Shown here: positions 1-8,720 of the stretch, piece after piece
Layout: each line of letters begins with the position of its first letter
How positions within the stretch are numbered: position 1 is the first letter of the stretch
Assembly: GCA_002729095.1 (NCBI GenBank)
Contig: PBWC01000067.1
Coordinates: forward strand, 1 to 45,595
Origin: Methanobacteriota archaeon
Lineage (GTDB): Archaea > Thermoplasmatota > Poseidoniia > Poseidoniales > Poseidoniaceae
Length of the DNA stretch: 45,595 nucleotides
Reading direction: 5' to 3'
Notes under the pieces: generated by a model
Seen by the model: the letters and a program-made list of their open reading frames with translations, nothing else
Told to the model about the DNA's origin: nothing
Databases searched by the model: none
Translations under genes and position numbers: made by a program

Positions 1-82
1 GCGTATTCGAGCCTGCCTTCGACAAGGAGGGTTAAGTCGTAACAAGGTATCTGTAGGGGAACCTGCAGATGGATCACCTCCT
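1..82 (+). rRNA. 16S rRNA, 3' end only (truncated by window start)
   Basis: Conserved 3' sequence GTCGTAACAAGGTATCTGTAGGGGAACCTGCAGATGGATCACCTCCT, ending with the anti-Shine-Dalgarno motif. Confidence 0.97.
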
Positions 83-90
83 AAGAAACC

Positions 91-136
91 GGAGGCTGGA
101 GTCCTTTTGGGCTCCAGTCTCCACTCTTTTTTTTCT
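91..136 (+). terminator. Hairpin plus T-tract immediately after 16S
   Basis: GGAGGCTGGAGTCC (91-104), TTTT loop, GGGCTCCAGTCTCC (109-122), a 14-bp stem with G-U pairs, followed by a run of T. It could alternatively be an rRNA processing stem. Confidence 0.75.
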
Positions 137-174
137 TGTCAAGTTTACTTTTTACATCAAGTAGTAAATAAAAA

Positions 175-1062
175 TCATTGTTTGATTATTTCTTCTAACT
201 TTTCAGCCAGTGTTTTTCTAAATGTCAAAATACAGAGCCTTGGAGCTTCGGTGTTAACTGTAATTGTAGCACCTCGATTAAAGTGAACTTCATCCCATCC
301 ATCAGGAACTACGTATCCTCTGTGCATGTCTGAGGTTAGAATTGTAGATTCTGAGGTCCAATCGACCCATGACCATGGATCATCAATACGTTGTTCATGT
401 GGAATATCTCTAGCAACGAATAAGTAATGATTGCTCCAGTCACCTTGTTTAAATCGATTTCTTAACCTTTCAATGGTTTTTGAATCAACAGTATGGCTTA
501 ACCATGCTCCCTGGCCTAGCCAAGTGGAGAATAGCAGCCCACTGCTTTGTTGCTTACATTTATCAGACCCTCTTCTGAGATGATATTTACTAGGTGCATA
601 TTGGTGGGTGTTTGCGATTAATAGGTCATTCATTGCAGGATCTGTTGTATATCTATTGCCAGAGGTTGTGTCTATAACTGCCTGCAGACGAGGAATATCA
701 TTGATTATTGCATTACCATTCAGTGCGACTTCGATATCTTTCTCAAAAGTATCAATATCACAATCCATGTAGAATCCATAACTTCCTTCAGGGTCTTGGT
801 CTCTAGGGTGAGAATTAACTCCCATAACTGGTGTATTGGCATCTATATTGTGAGATATGCTGGTTAGAGTTCCATCTCCGCCAAGAACGATAACTAGGTC
901 TCTACCAATAAAATCGGCTCTACCTACCTGTTCTCTTGCTTTGATATCTATTCTGATATCTTTTTCTTCTTGAATGGAACTTAGTACTTTTTTGACAGTT
1001 TCAAGACTTTTATCATGAACTGATTCAAAGTTTTTTTTGAATACAACCAAAATATCAGTCAT
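175..1062 (-). CDS. NAD(+) kinase-like protein (ATP-NAD kinase family)
   Basis: GGDGTLTSISHNI motif followed by MGVNSHP; SD-like GAGG upstream of the ATG. Confidence 0.8.
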   Translation of the reverse strand: MTDILVVFKKNFESVHDKSLETVKKVLSSIQEEKDIRIDIKAREQVGRADFIGRDLVIVLGGDGTLTSISHNIDANTPVMGVNSHPRDQDPEGSYGFYMDCDIDTFEKDIEVALNGNAIINDIPRLQAVIDTTSGNRYTTDPAMNDLLIANTHQYAPSKYHLRRGSDKCKQQSSGLLFSTWLGQGAWLSHTVDSKTIERLRNRFKQGDWSNHYLFVARDIPHEQRIDDPWSWVDWTSESTILTSDMHRGYVVPDGWDEVHFNRGATITVNTEAPRLCILTFRKTLAEKLEEIIKQ

Positions 1063-1165
1063 AGGTCCGCCTCATTTGATGCAAATGCTCTTCCTTCTTG
1101 AAAACCTCCATTTAATTTTAAACAAAATATGCGAGTCTTGAAGTGCTATGCCTCGATGCATTGCC

Positions 1166-1723
1166 ATGGAATCAGATCCTTGGGGCGATGTAAAGCCTGA
1201 ACATAAGTCTCTAGAACCCTCAATCGAGGGAACCGTCGCATCAGGTCAAGGTGCATTTGAAGGGCAAGTAATAATGTTACAACCACCTTCTAACGCTTCA
1301 AAAATAATCGGTATTTGTTGTATTATCTTGGGTTCTTTCAACCTGTTAACATTACTTGGGTATCTGTTTGTCCCTCAAGTTGACCCTTTGACAAATGAAG
1401 AAATTTTAGTCTCAACTTCATCATTTATTATTTCAATATCATCAGGTTTGATAAGTATCGTTACTCTTTGTGTAGGTGGGTACATGATGGTAAACTTTCA
1501 AAGAAAAGGCATTTACATAATAATTGGAGGTATAATTCTTGGATTTATTCTTTCTACAATTTCTGTTATGATGGGTGATTTTGAAGGATGGGGTGATTCA
1601 GTAGGTGTTTCAGATACTGCAGCAAACGGTATTTTAATCGGAATTCAAGGCTTGTGTAATGTTCTATGTGGTGTAATTGTTGCTATTCCACTGATGATTT
1701 CTAACAATGGGTTGGACGGTTAG
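1166..1723 (+). CDS. Hypothetical multi-pass membrane protein
   Basis: Three to four hydrophobic segments; ORF 1148-1723 with the more likely ATG at 1166. Confidence 0.6.
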   Translation: MESDPWGDVKPEHKSLEPSIEGTVASGQGAFEGQVIMLQPPSNASKIIGICCIILGSFNLLTLLGYLFVPQVDPLTNEEILVSTSSFIISISSGLISIVTLCVGGYMMVNFQRKGIYIIIGGIILGFILSTISVMMGDFEGWGDSVGVSDTAANGILIGIQGLCNVLCGVIVAIPLMISNNGLDG

Positions 1724-1777
1724 AAATTATTCGATTGATTAACAACATTAATGTCATGCTAGACTTAGCGTAGATTG

Positions 1778-3136
1778 ATGATAGAGACACTCAATCTTCA
1801 GTCTGGTTCATTCAAGATGGTCCTGCCTTACAAGTGGCACGGTTGGCTTGGTTACGTAATATTTGGAATTATCACACTTTTCGGCCTCGTTGTTACTATT
1901 GGAGGTCTAAGTGGTAATGCTGAAGACATGACCTTCGGTTTGTTTTGTGGCGGAGTTGGTTTACTAGGTCTAGCATTATGTACTCCAGGTTCTCATGAGA
2001 AAGACTTGCATGAAATTAGGCAGCAAGCGATTGACCCTGCTGAATTAGAAGCAAAGGCAAAGGAAAGCGGCTTATCAGTCGACAGTTGGTTTCTCAGGCA
2101 GACTACTTATGTCCCAACCAACGATCCTAACGATTGGATTTTACCTGCTCCGGGACCAGCCTCTTGGAACAAAGAAAATCGATACGCACCAGATAGTGAC
2201 GGACAACCCTTGCCAGAACATCCTGCCAGAGTTGGGACGCCAATACCTGCAAGTTTCAGTTTGTATGGAATATTTGGTATCTCATCAGTATTATGTTTTA
2301 TTCTGGGAACTGGATCAGTAATATCATCTATCGATGAATCTAGCACAAGATATTTGATTATAGGTATTACGTCACTCGTAGCGATTATCTGGTTAATCAT
2401 GGGATGGTTAAGAGCAAAGATGCTCAACCAAATGATTGACACACCAACCTCTCTTGTAAGGTCTGTTGCGCTCGGTCATCATGAGTTAGTAGGTCAGGTT
2501 AGGCCATCTCAGGAAGGTGTCCTAAGAGTGGTTGTTGATGGTAATCAACGAATGTTTATGGAAAACATGGTATCCTACCACTGGACTTATGAGCAACAGC
2601 AAGAAAGAACAGTTAGTACAAAAGAAGGAACAAGAACTGAACGCAGGTGGGTTACAATTAGGTCTGATGAGGGAAGTTGTCCATTTATTCTCCATGATGG
2701 GACTGGGGGGATAAGAGTAAACGGTCAAAGTTTCAAGCGTAGCGATTATGGCAACTACATAAAACGCTGGGACGGTGCATTTGCTGAGACTTTAGGAAAA
2801 CAATTCATGGCATCTTTAGTAGCTGGTGTATTGGGTGGTTGGCGGGTGATCGACCATCGCTGGACTTTGTATGGCATCAAATTAGGGAATCCTGTTTACA
2901 TTATGGGCGAGGTCAAATCAAGATCTAGGGCTGACATTGACGCTGAGAACCTTGACGGAAATCTTCAAAATAGCATTATCGAAGTTTGGGGAGATAATGA
3001 TGGAGTCGGTCAAAAAGTGACAATCAATCGAGGTACTGAGTTGTCTAATATTGGACGTTCAAGGTCAACTGTTGAGATGGTTGCTATGCCAATGATACTG
3101 TTCTTAGGAGCATTGAGCCTTCTGGCTCTTGCATGA
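1778..3136 (+). CDS. Membrane protein with GIDE/MULAN-like domain (no RING)
   Basis: Several N-terminal TM segments, then VSYHWTYEQ...CPFILHDGTGGIRVNG...GGWRVIDHRWTLYGIKLGNPVYIMGEVKSR, which resembles the GIDE (E3 ubiquitin ligase MUL1-type) domain, plus a C-terminal TM segment. Confidence 0.65.
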   Translation: MIETLNLQSGSFKMVLPYKWHGWLGYVIFGIITLFGLVVTIGGLSGNAEDMTFGLFCGGVGLLGLALCTPGSHEKDLHEIRQQAIDPAELEAKAKESGLSVDSWFLRQTTYVPTNDPNDWILPAPGPASWNKENRYAPDSDGQPLPEHPARVGTPIPASFSLYGIFGISSVLCFILGTGSVISSIDESSTRYLIIGITSLVAIIWLIMGWLRAKMLNQMIDTPTSLVRSVALGHHELVGQVRPSQEGVLRVVVDGNQRMFMENMVSYHWTYEQQQERTVSTKEGTRTERRWVTIRSDEGSCPFILHDGTGGIRVNGQSFKRSDYGNYIKRWDGAFAETLGKQFMASLVAGVLGGWRVIDHRWTLYGIKLGNPVYIMGEVKSRSRADIDAENLDGNLQNSIIEVWGDNDGVGQKVTINRGTELSNIGRSRSTVEMVAMPMILFLGALSLLALA

Positions 3137-3167
3137 AGTTCAAATCCTTGTTTGAATTAGGCCGTTC

Positions 3168-4385
3168 ATGGAAGAAGTTGTGATAGTGGGCGGAGCCCGA
3201 ACTCCATTTTGTGAATGGCATAGTGGTAAGCGAGGCGATGGGCAACCTGGAGGTCTTTTGAAAGATTATAGCGCATTAAAATTAGGCGAGATTGCAATCA
3301 AGGGTGCCCTCGATAAAACTAATACTGATGCTGAACAAGTCGACCATGTCATAATGGGTTACGCATTGCAGACCTGTGACCAAGCTATTTTTGGAGCCCG
3401 ACATGCAGGTCTAGGTGCTGGAATACCACAAGAAGTACCGATGCTCACATTATCTAGGATTTGTGGTAGTGGGGTTCAATCAATAGTTTCCGGTGCGCAG
3501 ATGATTATGCTGAAAGAGGCTAATACAGTTGTTGCTGGTGGTATGGAAAACATGTCACAAGCACCACATGTCCTGCGGGGTATGCGTGACACATACAAAC
3601 TTGGAAGGCCCCCAAAAGAAGGAACGGTTCTAGAAAAGAATATGGAAGATTATCTATTTACTAATCTCCTAGATGGTATGTGCGGTTCATTCATGGCTCA
3701 AACCTCTGATGAGATTTGTAAACGTAAGGGAGTAACTCGTGAAGAAACCGATAATTTTGCCGCAATGTCACATTCAAGAACTGCTAAATCAATAGATAAT
3801 GATATTTGGGAGCCAGAAATTGTCAAGGTCGGTGAGATCGGACACAAAGACGAAGATCACGTGGTTAGAGGTAGTACACCAGAATCACTCGCAGAATTGA
3901 GAACTGCGTTTGGGCCAGAGAGCCTCGTAACCGCAGGTAATGCATCTGGCGTGGTTGACGGTGCTGCAGCTGTAGTTATCAAATCTGCAACACAGGCGGC
4001 AAAGGATGGAGACAAACCACTAGCCAAAATAGTTAGTTGGGGAATCGTTGGATTAGAGCCAGCAATAATGGCTTATGGGCCAGTTCCATCATCTCGAAAA
4101 GCTTTACAGAAAGCCGGATTGAGTATAGAAGATATTGACCGTTGGGAGATTAACGAGGCTTTTGCTGGTCAAGCCGTCGCTTGTGTTAAAGACCTAGGGT
4201 TAGATATGGCCAAGGTGAATGTCAATGGAGGTGCTGTTGGCTTAGGTCATCCTCTTGCAGCAACAGGTACTCGTTTAGTTTTGACATTGGCTCATGAATT
4301 AAAGCGCTCAGGTGGTAAATACGGAGTTGCCACTGCTTGTATAGGCGGCGGACAAGGAATTGCTATGGTTATAGAATCACTGTAA
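3168..4385 (+). CDS. Acetyl-CoA C-acetyltransferase (thiolase)
   Basis: GGARTPF; RICGSGVQSI active-site Cys; GGMENMSQAPHVL; NVNGGAVGLGHPLAATG; CIGGGQG. Confidence 0.95.
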   Translation: MEEVVIVGGARTPFCEWHSGKRGDGQPGGLLKDYSALKLGEIAIKGALDKTNTDAEQVDHVIMGYALQTCDQAIFGARHAGLGAGIPQEVPMLTLSRICGSGVQSIVSGAQMIMLKEANTVVAGGMENMSQAPHVLRGMRDTYKLGRPPKEGTVLEKNMEDYLFTNLLDGMCGSFMAQTSDEICKRKGVTREETDNFAAMSHSRTAKSIDNDIWEPEIVKVGEIGHKDEDHVVRGSTPESLAELRTAFGPESLVTAGNASGVVDGAAAVVIKSATQAAKDGDKPLAKIVSWGIVGLEPAIMAYGPVPSSRKALQKAGLSIEDIDRWEINEAFAGQAVACVKDLGLDMAKVNVNGGAVGLGHPLAATGTRLVLTLAHELKRSGGKYGVATACIGGGQGIAMVIESL

Positions 4386-4387
4386 TT

Positions 4388-4591
4388 TCATTGGCTGGAT
4401 AGATTTGTTGGACAAGAGTTGTAACCAATGATTCTATAGAAAGGGCAAAAACCAAACACTGAGGTTAGAACCCCCCATGCTCCAAAAAATAGGAAAATAA
4501 CTTCCCAGCTAGAGCTAGCAAGGTAATCAAATGCCACCAATCCTAGGCCAGTTATCAGTCTAAATGCCCTGTCATTTAATCCAAGATTCAT
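4388..4591 (-). CDS. DUF2892 (YgaP TM-like) small membrane protein
   Basis: NDRAFRLITGLGL...FGFCPFYRIIGYNSCP pattern typical of DUF2892. Confidence 0.75.
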   Translation of the reverse strand: MNLGLNDRAFRLITGLGLVAFDYLASSSWEVIFLFFGAWGVLTSVFGFCPFYRIIGYNSCPTNLSSQ

Positions 4592-4653
4592 GACTTTCAG
4601 TTAAACACTTTTTCTTTGATATATATATCATGGTATTATTCCACATGATGCAT

Positions 4654-5445
4654 CTAAAGAATAATATCAAACAGATATCTAATCCATATAATTACTAATA
4701 TCGAAATAAAAGCCTGTCTAATCCTATTTTCACTGATGTTTTTTATTCCAAAAGAAGCACCTAGCTTTGCTCCCGTGAAGGTTAAAATTACTAGCATTAT
4801 GATAAAAATTAAGTTCTCTAAAATTAATTCTAATTGATTGCTTGAGAGAATCAATATATGAGAGATTGCAGCGATTGGTACTACAATCATCATTATATTG
4901 AGACTGGAACCAATTGCTAACCTAGTTTTTAATTTTCCGAAAACCTCTAAGCATGGCACATATATTGCTCCTGCGCCTATCGCTAAAATACTAGAAAGCA
5001 TACCTCCAATGCCGGAACCTATTGCTATACCAGCGATATTTTCATCCTTTTCTGAGACTATAATTTCAGGCTTCTTGACAGAGAATAGATACTTTGACAA
5101 AGCTATACTAATCAATACCAAACTTAATGATTTGAAAATAAAATCAATTCCGTCATCAAATAATTGAACTACCATTACCCCTAAAATCGCTCCTGGAATA
5201 GCACCCCACAGTGCAATACCGATCTTATCATCATCTACGAATTTCTCTTTTCTGTGAGTTATTCCACTACCCCAACTCACCACGCCTGTGAGTATCAGTG
5301 ATACGGCGATGAGTTTACCATCAATGGGCCAGTCGGCTACATAGTGAATTAGAGGTACGAATAACATTCCTCCACCTAGTCCTAAAGGTGCGAAAAGAAA
5401 TCCTATTACCCCAACCCCTAAAGTTACTAAGATTAGTTCAATCAT
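4654..5445 (-). CDS. TauE/SafE family sulfite exporter/permease-like protein
   Basis: About 8 TM segments; GLGGGMLFVPLI and IGSGIGGMLSSILAIGAGAIYVPCLEVF duplicated glycine-rich motifs. Likely ATG at 5445. Confidence 0.85.
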   Translation of the reverse strand: MIELILVTLGVGVIGFLFAPLGLGGGMLFVPLIHYVADWPIDGKLIAVSLILTGVVSWGSGITHRKEKFVDDDKIGIALWGAIPGAILGVMVVQLFDDGIDFIFKSLSLVLISIALSKYLFSVKKPEIIVSEKDENIAGIAIGSGIGGMLSSILAIGAGAIYVPCLEVFGKLKTRLAIGSSLNIMMIVVPIAAISHILILSSNQLELILENLIFIIMLVILTFTGAKLGASFGIKNISENRIRQAFISILVIIWIRYLFDIIL

Positions 5446-5530
5446 CAAAATACACCATGAATAAGTACAACAGGGTTGTTAGATAATTTGGTGTAGTACG
5501 ATTGAGCATTTGTTTTTATCTATTGGCAAC

Positions 5531-5538
5531 TATATAAG
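5531..5538 (+). promoter_or_regulatory. TATA box of lemA-like gene (probably leaderless transcript)
   Basis: TATATAAGG starting 30 nt upstream of ATG 5561, the spacing expected for a leaderless archaeal mRNA. Confidence 0.5.
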
Positions 5539-5560
5539 GAATAATTACTTGGAATGCATC

Positions 5561-6133
5561 ATGGAAGTACTGTTAATTGTCGGTTTAATTTTAGGTGTCT
5601 TATTTTTAGCCTTTATATTCTGGTTCTTCTCAACATGGAATCGTTTAGTTGGGTTAGAAGAGAATGCTATTCAAGCATGGTCTAACATAGATGTATTATT
5701 ACGGCAAAGATATGATATGTTACCTAATTTGGAAAGGGCGGTTGGAAAGTATGCTTCACACGAAAAAGAATTGTTCATGGAATTTGCTAAGGCTCGTCAA
5801 ATGGCAGCCGGTGCTTTGCAAAGTAAGGACGTAAAGGGAGTATCTGCTGCTGAATCTATGATGGCAAACATGATGCCGAGAATTACTGCAGTCGCCGAAG
5901 CATATCCCGAATTAAAGGCAGACTCTAGTTTCTTGAATATTCAAAAAGAATTGGTTTCAATTGAAAACCAAGTCGCTGATAGAAGAGAATTTTACAATTC
6001 TGCATCGACCAATTTTAACAAGGCTATACAAATGATTCCAACAACGTTCGTTGCATCAATTAAAGGATGCCAAAGAAGAGACCTCTTCGAAGTACAAGGT
6101 GTTGCAAGAGATGCACCAGTATTGTTTGCTTGA
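5561..6133 (+). CDS. LemA family protein
   Basis: N-terminal TM, then LVGLEENAIQAWSNIDVLLRQRYDMLPNLERAVGKYASHE, the LemA signature. ORF 5510-6133. Confidence 0.92.
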   Translation: MEVLLIVGLILGVLFLAFIFWFFSTWNRLVGLEENAIQAWSNIDVLLRQRYDMLPNLERAVGKYASHEKELFMEFAKARQMAAGALQSKDVKGVSAAESMMANMMPRITAVAEAYPELKADSSFLNIQKELVSIENQVADRREFYNSASTNFNKAIQMIPTTFVASIKGCQRRDLFEVQGVARDAPVLFA

Positions 6134-6159
6134 TTACTATATATCTACAAGTGTTCGAT

Positions 6160-7563
6160 ATGTTCTTGATTTTCGGTTCAAGTGGTCTTGGTCTTAGATT
6201 AGCCAAGTGGTGTTCTAACAGGCACAGATGTACACTTGTAGGATTAGCACATTCGTTACCCATTGAGGAACCTTTAGAAAATTGTGAAATAATAGCTCTT
6301 CCTTCAGCCGTCGAAATTAACTCGATTCCGCAACTAAACCATTACCCAACTGCTATTTTATACTTGGATGATGATTCATTGAGTGATGGTAATCCACTCG
6401 AGGAGATTAAGAAGAAATGGCCAAATGTCCCTATATTGACCACGATTCCTGTTGAGGGAGATGGTATTGATTTGGTAAGCATTGATGATATTTCATTCTC
6501 TGCAATGCAAGATAGAATTCGTTCATGGGAACGTAGAGCAAGTGCTTCTGTAGTAGTAAATTATCTTAATTCGATTTCTAAAGGTAGTAAGGTTTCGATT
6601 TTTTGCCACGATAATCCCGATCCGGACGCACTTGCAGCAGGATTAGCAATGCTTGAAATGGTTGAGAAAATGGGGCTAGAAGGAAGTATACTTCATGGAG
6701 GTTTAATCGAACATCAGCAAAACAGAGCAATGGTGCAATTACTTGAGATTCCAACTAGAAGGTTAATCCTTGATTGGGAAGTATCAGATATTATCAAAGA
6801 ATCTGAAGTAGTCATTGCTGTTGATTTTCATAAGCCGGGCGCCAATAATATCCTTCCTGAAGGATGTGTTCCAAATATTATAATTGATCATCACACAGTT
6901 GAGGATACCGTTGCTGCAGATATAGTGTTGGTTAGATCAGAATTTTCCTCAACATCATCTCTAGTTACCAGTTTACTAATGAGTCTCAATCACCAAATTG
7001 AAACAAATACTGCTACTGCTCTAGCATTTGGAATAAAGACAGATACGCTTGGTTTTACAAGAGATTTCAACGCCGTCGATCTTCGTGCTCTTTCGTGGCT
7101 AAATGCATTTGTAGACCGCGATATAATGCGCTCTATAGAAATGCCTCCGCGTTCTCAAGAAACCTTAGAATCATTTTCTTATGCATTAAATAATAGAATT
7201 AAGCATGGAAAAAATCTTCTTGCTCCGCTGAAGGAAATGCCTAATAGAGATTCTCTTGCTCAAATTGCAGATTTCTTACTTCCTACGGAAGGAATCGATA
7301 CAGTGGTTGTATTTGGAGTGCGAAGAGGCAAAGTCATAATTTCAGCAAGGACAAAGCGTCAAGGACTGCATATTGGCAAAACCCTATCTAATCACTGGAA
7401 GAACGGTTTGGCTGGTGGGCATAGAGAGTTGGCTGGAGGTCAGATACCTTTCGAATCAATACTGGTTGAGGTCCCCAGTGATCTGGATGAAGCAATAGAA
7501 CAATCTCTAGAAGAAATAATCGTGCAATTGAAACAAATTTTACCATCACTTGATGAGGAATGA
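6160..7563 (+). CDS. TrkA_N-like + DHH/DHHA1 phosphoesterase fusion protein
   Basis: N-terminal Rossmann-like MFLIFGSSGLGLRLAKWC; DHH-family motifs HDNPDPDALAAG, VDFHKPG, IIDHH; C-terminal GLAGGHRELAGGQIP DHHA1 motif. ORF extends upstream to 6067, likely ATG at 6160. Confidence 0.88.
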   Translation: MFLIFGSSGLGLRLAKWCSNRHRCTLVGLAHSLPIEEPLENCEIIALPSAVEINSIPQLNHYPTAILYLDDDSLSDGNPLEEIKKKWPNVPILTTIPVEGDGIDLVSIDDISFSAMQDRIRSWERRASASVVVNYLNSISKGSKVSIFCHDNPDPDALAAGLAMLEMVEKMGLEGSILHGGLIEHQQNRAMVQLLEIPTRRLILDWEVSDIIKESEVVIAVDFHKPGANNILPEGCVPNIIIDHHTVEDTVAADIVLVRSEFSSTSSLVTSLLMSLNHQIETNTATALAFGIKTDTLGFTRDFNAVDLRALSWLNAFVDRDIMRSIEMPPRSQETLESFSYALNNRIKHGKNLLAPLKEMPNRDSLAQIADFLLPTEGIDTVVVFGVRRGKVIISARTKRQGLHIGKTLSNHWKNGLAGGHRELAGGQIPFESILVEVPSDLDEAIEQSLEEIIVQLKQILPSLDEE

Positions 7564-8720
7564 TTATGTCATCGTCTCCAGTCATAGATATATCTCCAAA
7601 CTTGAGATTATTGGGGACCGCACATGTTGCTAAAGCCAGTGTTGAAGCCGTAAAATTTCACATTGAGGAATTCAAACCTGACGTAGTTGCTGTAGAATTA
7701 TGTAAGTCTAGATTTGATTCGTTAGTTAGTGATCGTAGGTTGGATAAAGAAGGATTGCTAAAAGTGATCAAAGAAGGTAAGGCACCTTTAGTATTGATTC
7801 AGTCAATGTTAGCAACTGAACAGAGAAAATTAGGACTCGATGAAGGGGAGCAACCGGGAGCAGAACTACTTGCAGCAGTTGAAGTTGCTAAGGATAAAGA
7901 ATTAGAGGTTGAATTGATCGATAGGGATATCCAAGTCACTCTTAGAAGGGCATGGAAAAAAATGAAGTTAAGAGAGAAGTTTAGAATCTTATATTCATTA
8001 TTAGGAGATGATGAAGAAGAGAATCCAGAATTAGAAGAATTGCTATCAAATCAGGATTTACTATCTTCTATGATGGAAGAATTAAGAGAGTTTTCACCCG
8101 GAGCCGGAGTAGTATTAATCGATGAAAGAGATTCTTATTTGGCAGAAAAGATACTTTCAATTGACTCAGATAAAAAAGTTCTAGCTGTTGTTGGAGCAGG
8201 ACATCTTAAAGGATTGGAGACTAACTTAAAGGAGAAAAAGAATTTTGACCAAAATAATATTCAACTCTTAGAAGAAGTTCCAAAAAAAGGAAGGATTTCA
8301 AAAATTTTTCCTTGGCTAATTCCAGCCCTAGTAATGGGTTTAATGATTTATTTTTTGACGACTGGAGAAGGCGTTGATATTGTCGAATTATTCACGGTTT
8401 GGACACTAGCAAATGCTGTTTTTGCTGCAATAGGTTGTATACTGGCTAGAGGACATGTCTTAGCAATATTAACCGCAGCACTTGCTTCACCAATTACTTC
8501 ACTTAATCCAACTTTGGCTGCAGGATGGTTTGCCGGATATGTTCAGCTAAAAGTGGCTGAACCTACGACAGAAGATCTTCAAAACTTCTTGAAATTAGAT
8601 AGATTCGGATTATTTTGGTCCAATAGAGCGGGTAAAGTATTACTAGTCACTGCATTAACTAACCTTGGAAGCATGGCGGGAGCATGGGTTGCTGCGGCTG
8701 GTTTAATAGGTGGAATCTAA
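7560..8720 (+). CDS. TraB/PrgY-family protein with C-terminal TM region
   Basis: LLGTAHVAKASVEAV...PDVVAVELCKSRFDSL and VLAVVGAGHLKGL motifs; ATGA overlap with the upstream gene. Confidence 0.9.
   Translation: MIMSSSPVIDISPNLRLLGTAHVAKASVEAVKFHIEEFKPDVVAVELCKSRFDSLVSDRRLDKEGLLKVIKEGKAPLVLIQSMLATEQRKLGLDEGEQPGAELLAAVEVAKDKELEVELIDRDIQVTLRRAWKKMKLREKFRILYSLLGDDEEENPELEELLSNQDLLSSMMEELREFSPGAGVVLIDERDSYLAEKILSIDSDKKVLAVVGAGHLKGLETNLKEKKNFDQNNIQLLEEVPKKGRISKIFPWLIPALVMGLMIYFLTTGEGVDIVELFTVWTLANAVFAAIGCILARGHVLAILTAALASPITSLNPTLAAGWFAGYVQLKVAEPTTEDLQNFLKLDRFGLFWSNRAGKVLLVTALTNLGSMAGAWVAAAGLIGGI

Noticed and set aside
2107-2728. Several short ORFs (2107-2442, 2109-2321, 2522-2728, 2532-2714)
   Set aside because: All lie inside the GIDE-like gene in other frames; no independent support.
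4618-4629. GATATATATATC palindrome
   Set aside because: Most simply a TATA-box region for the minus-strand DUF2892 gene.
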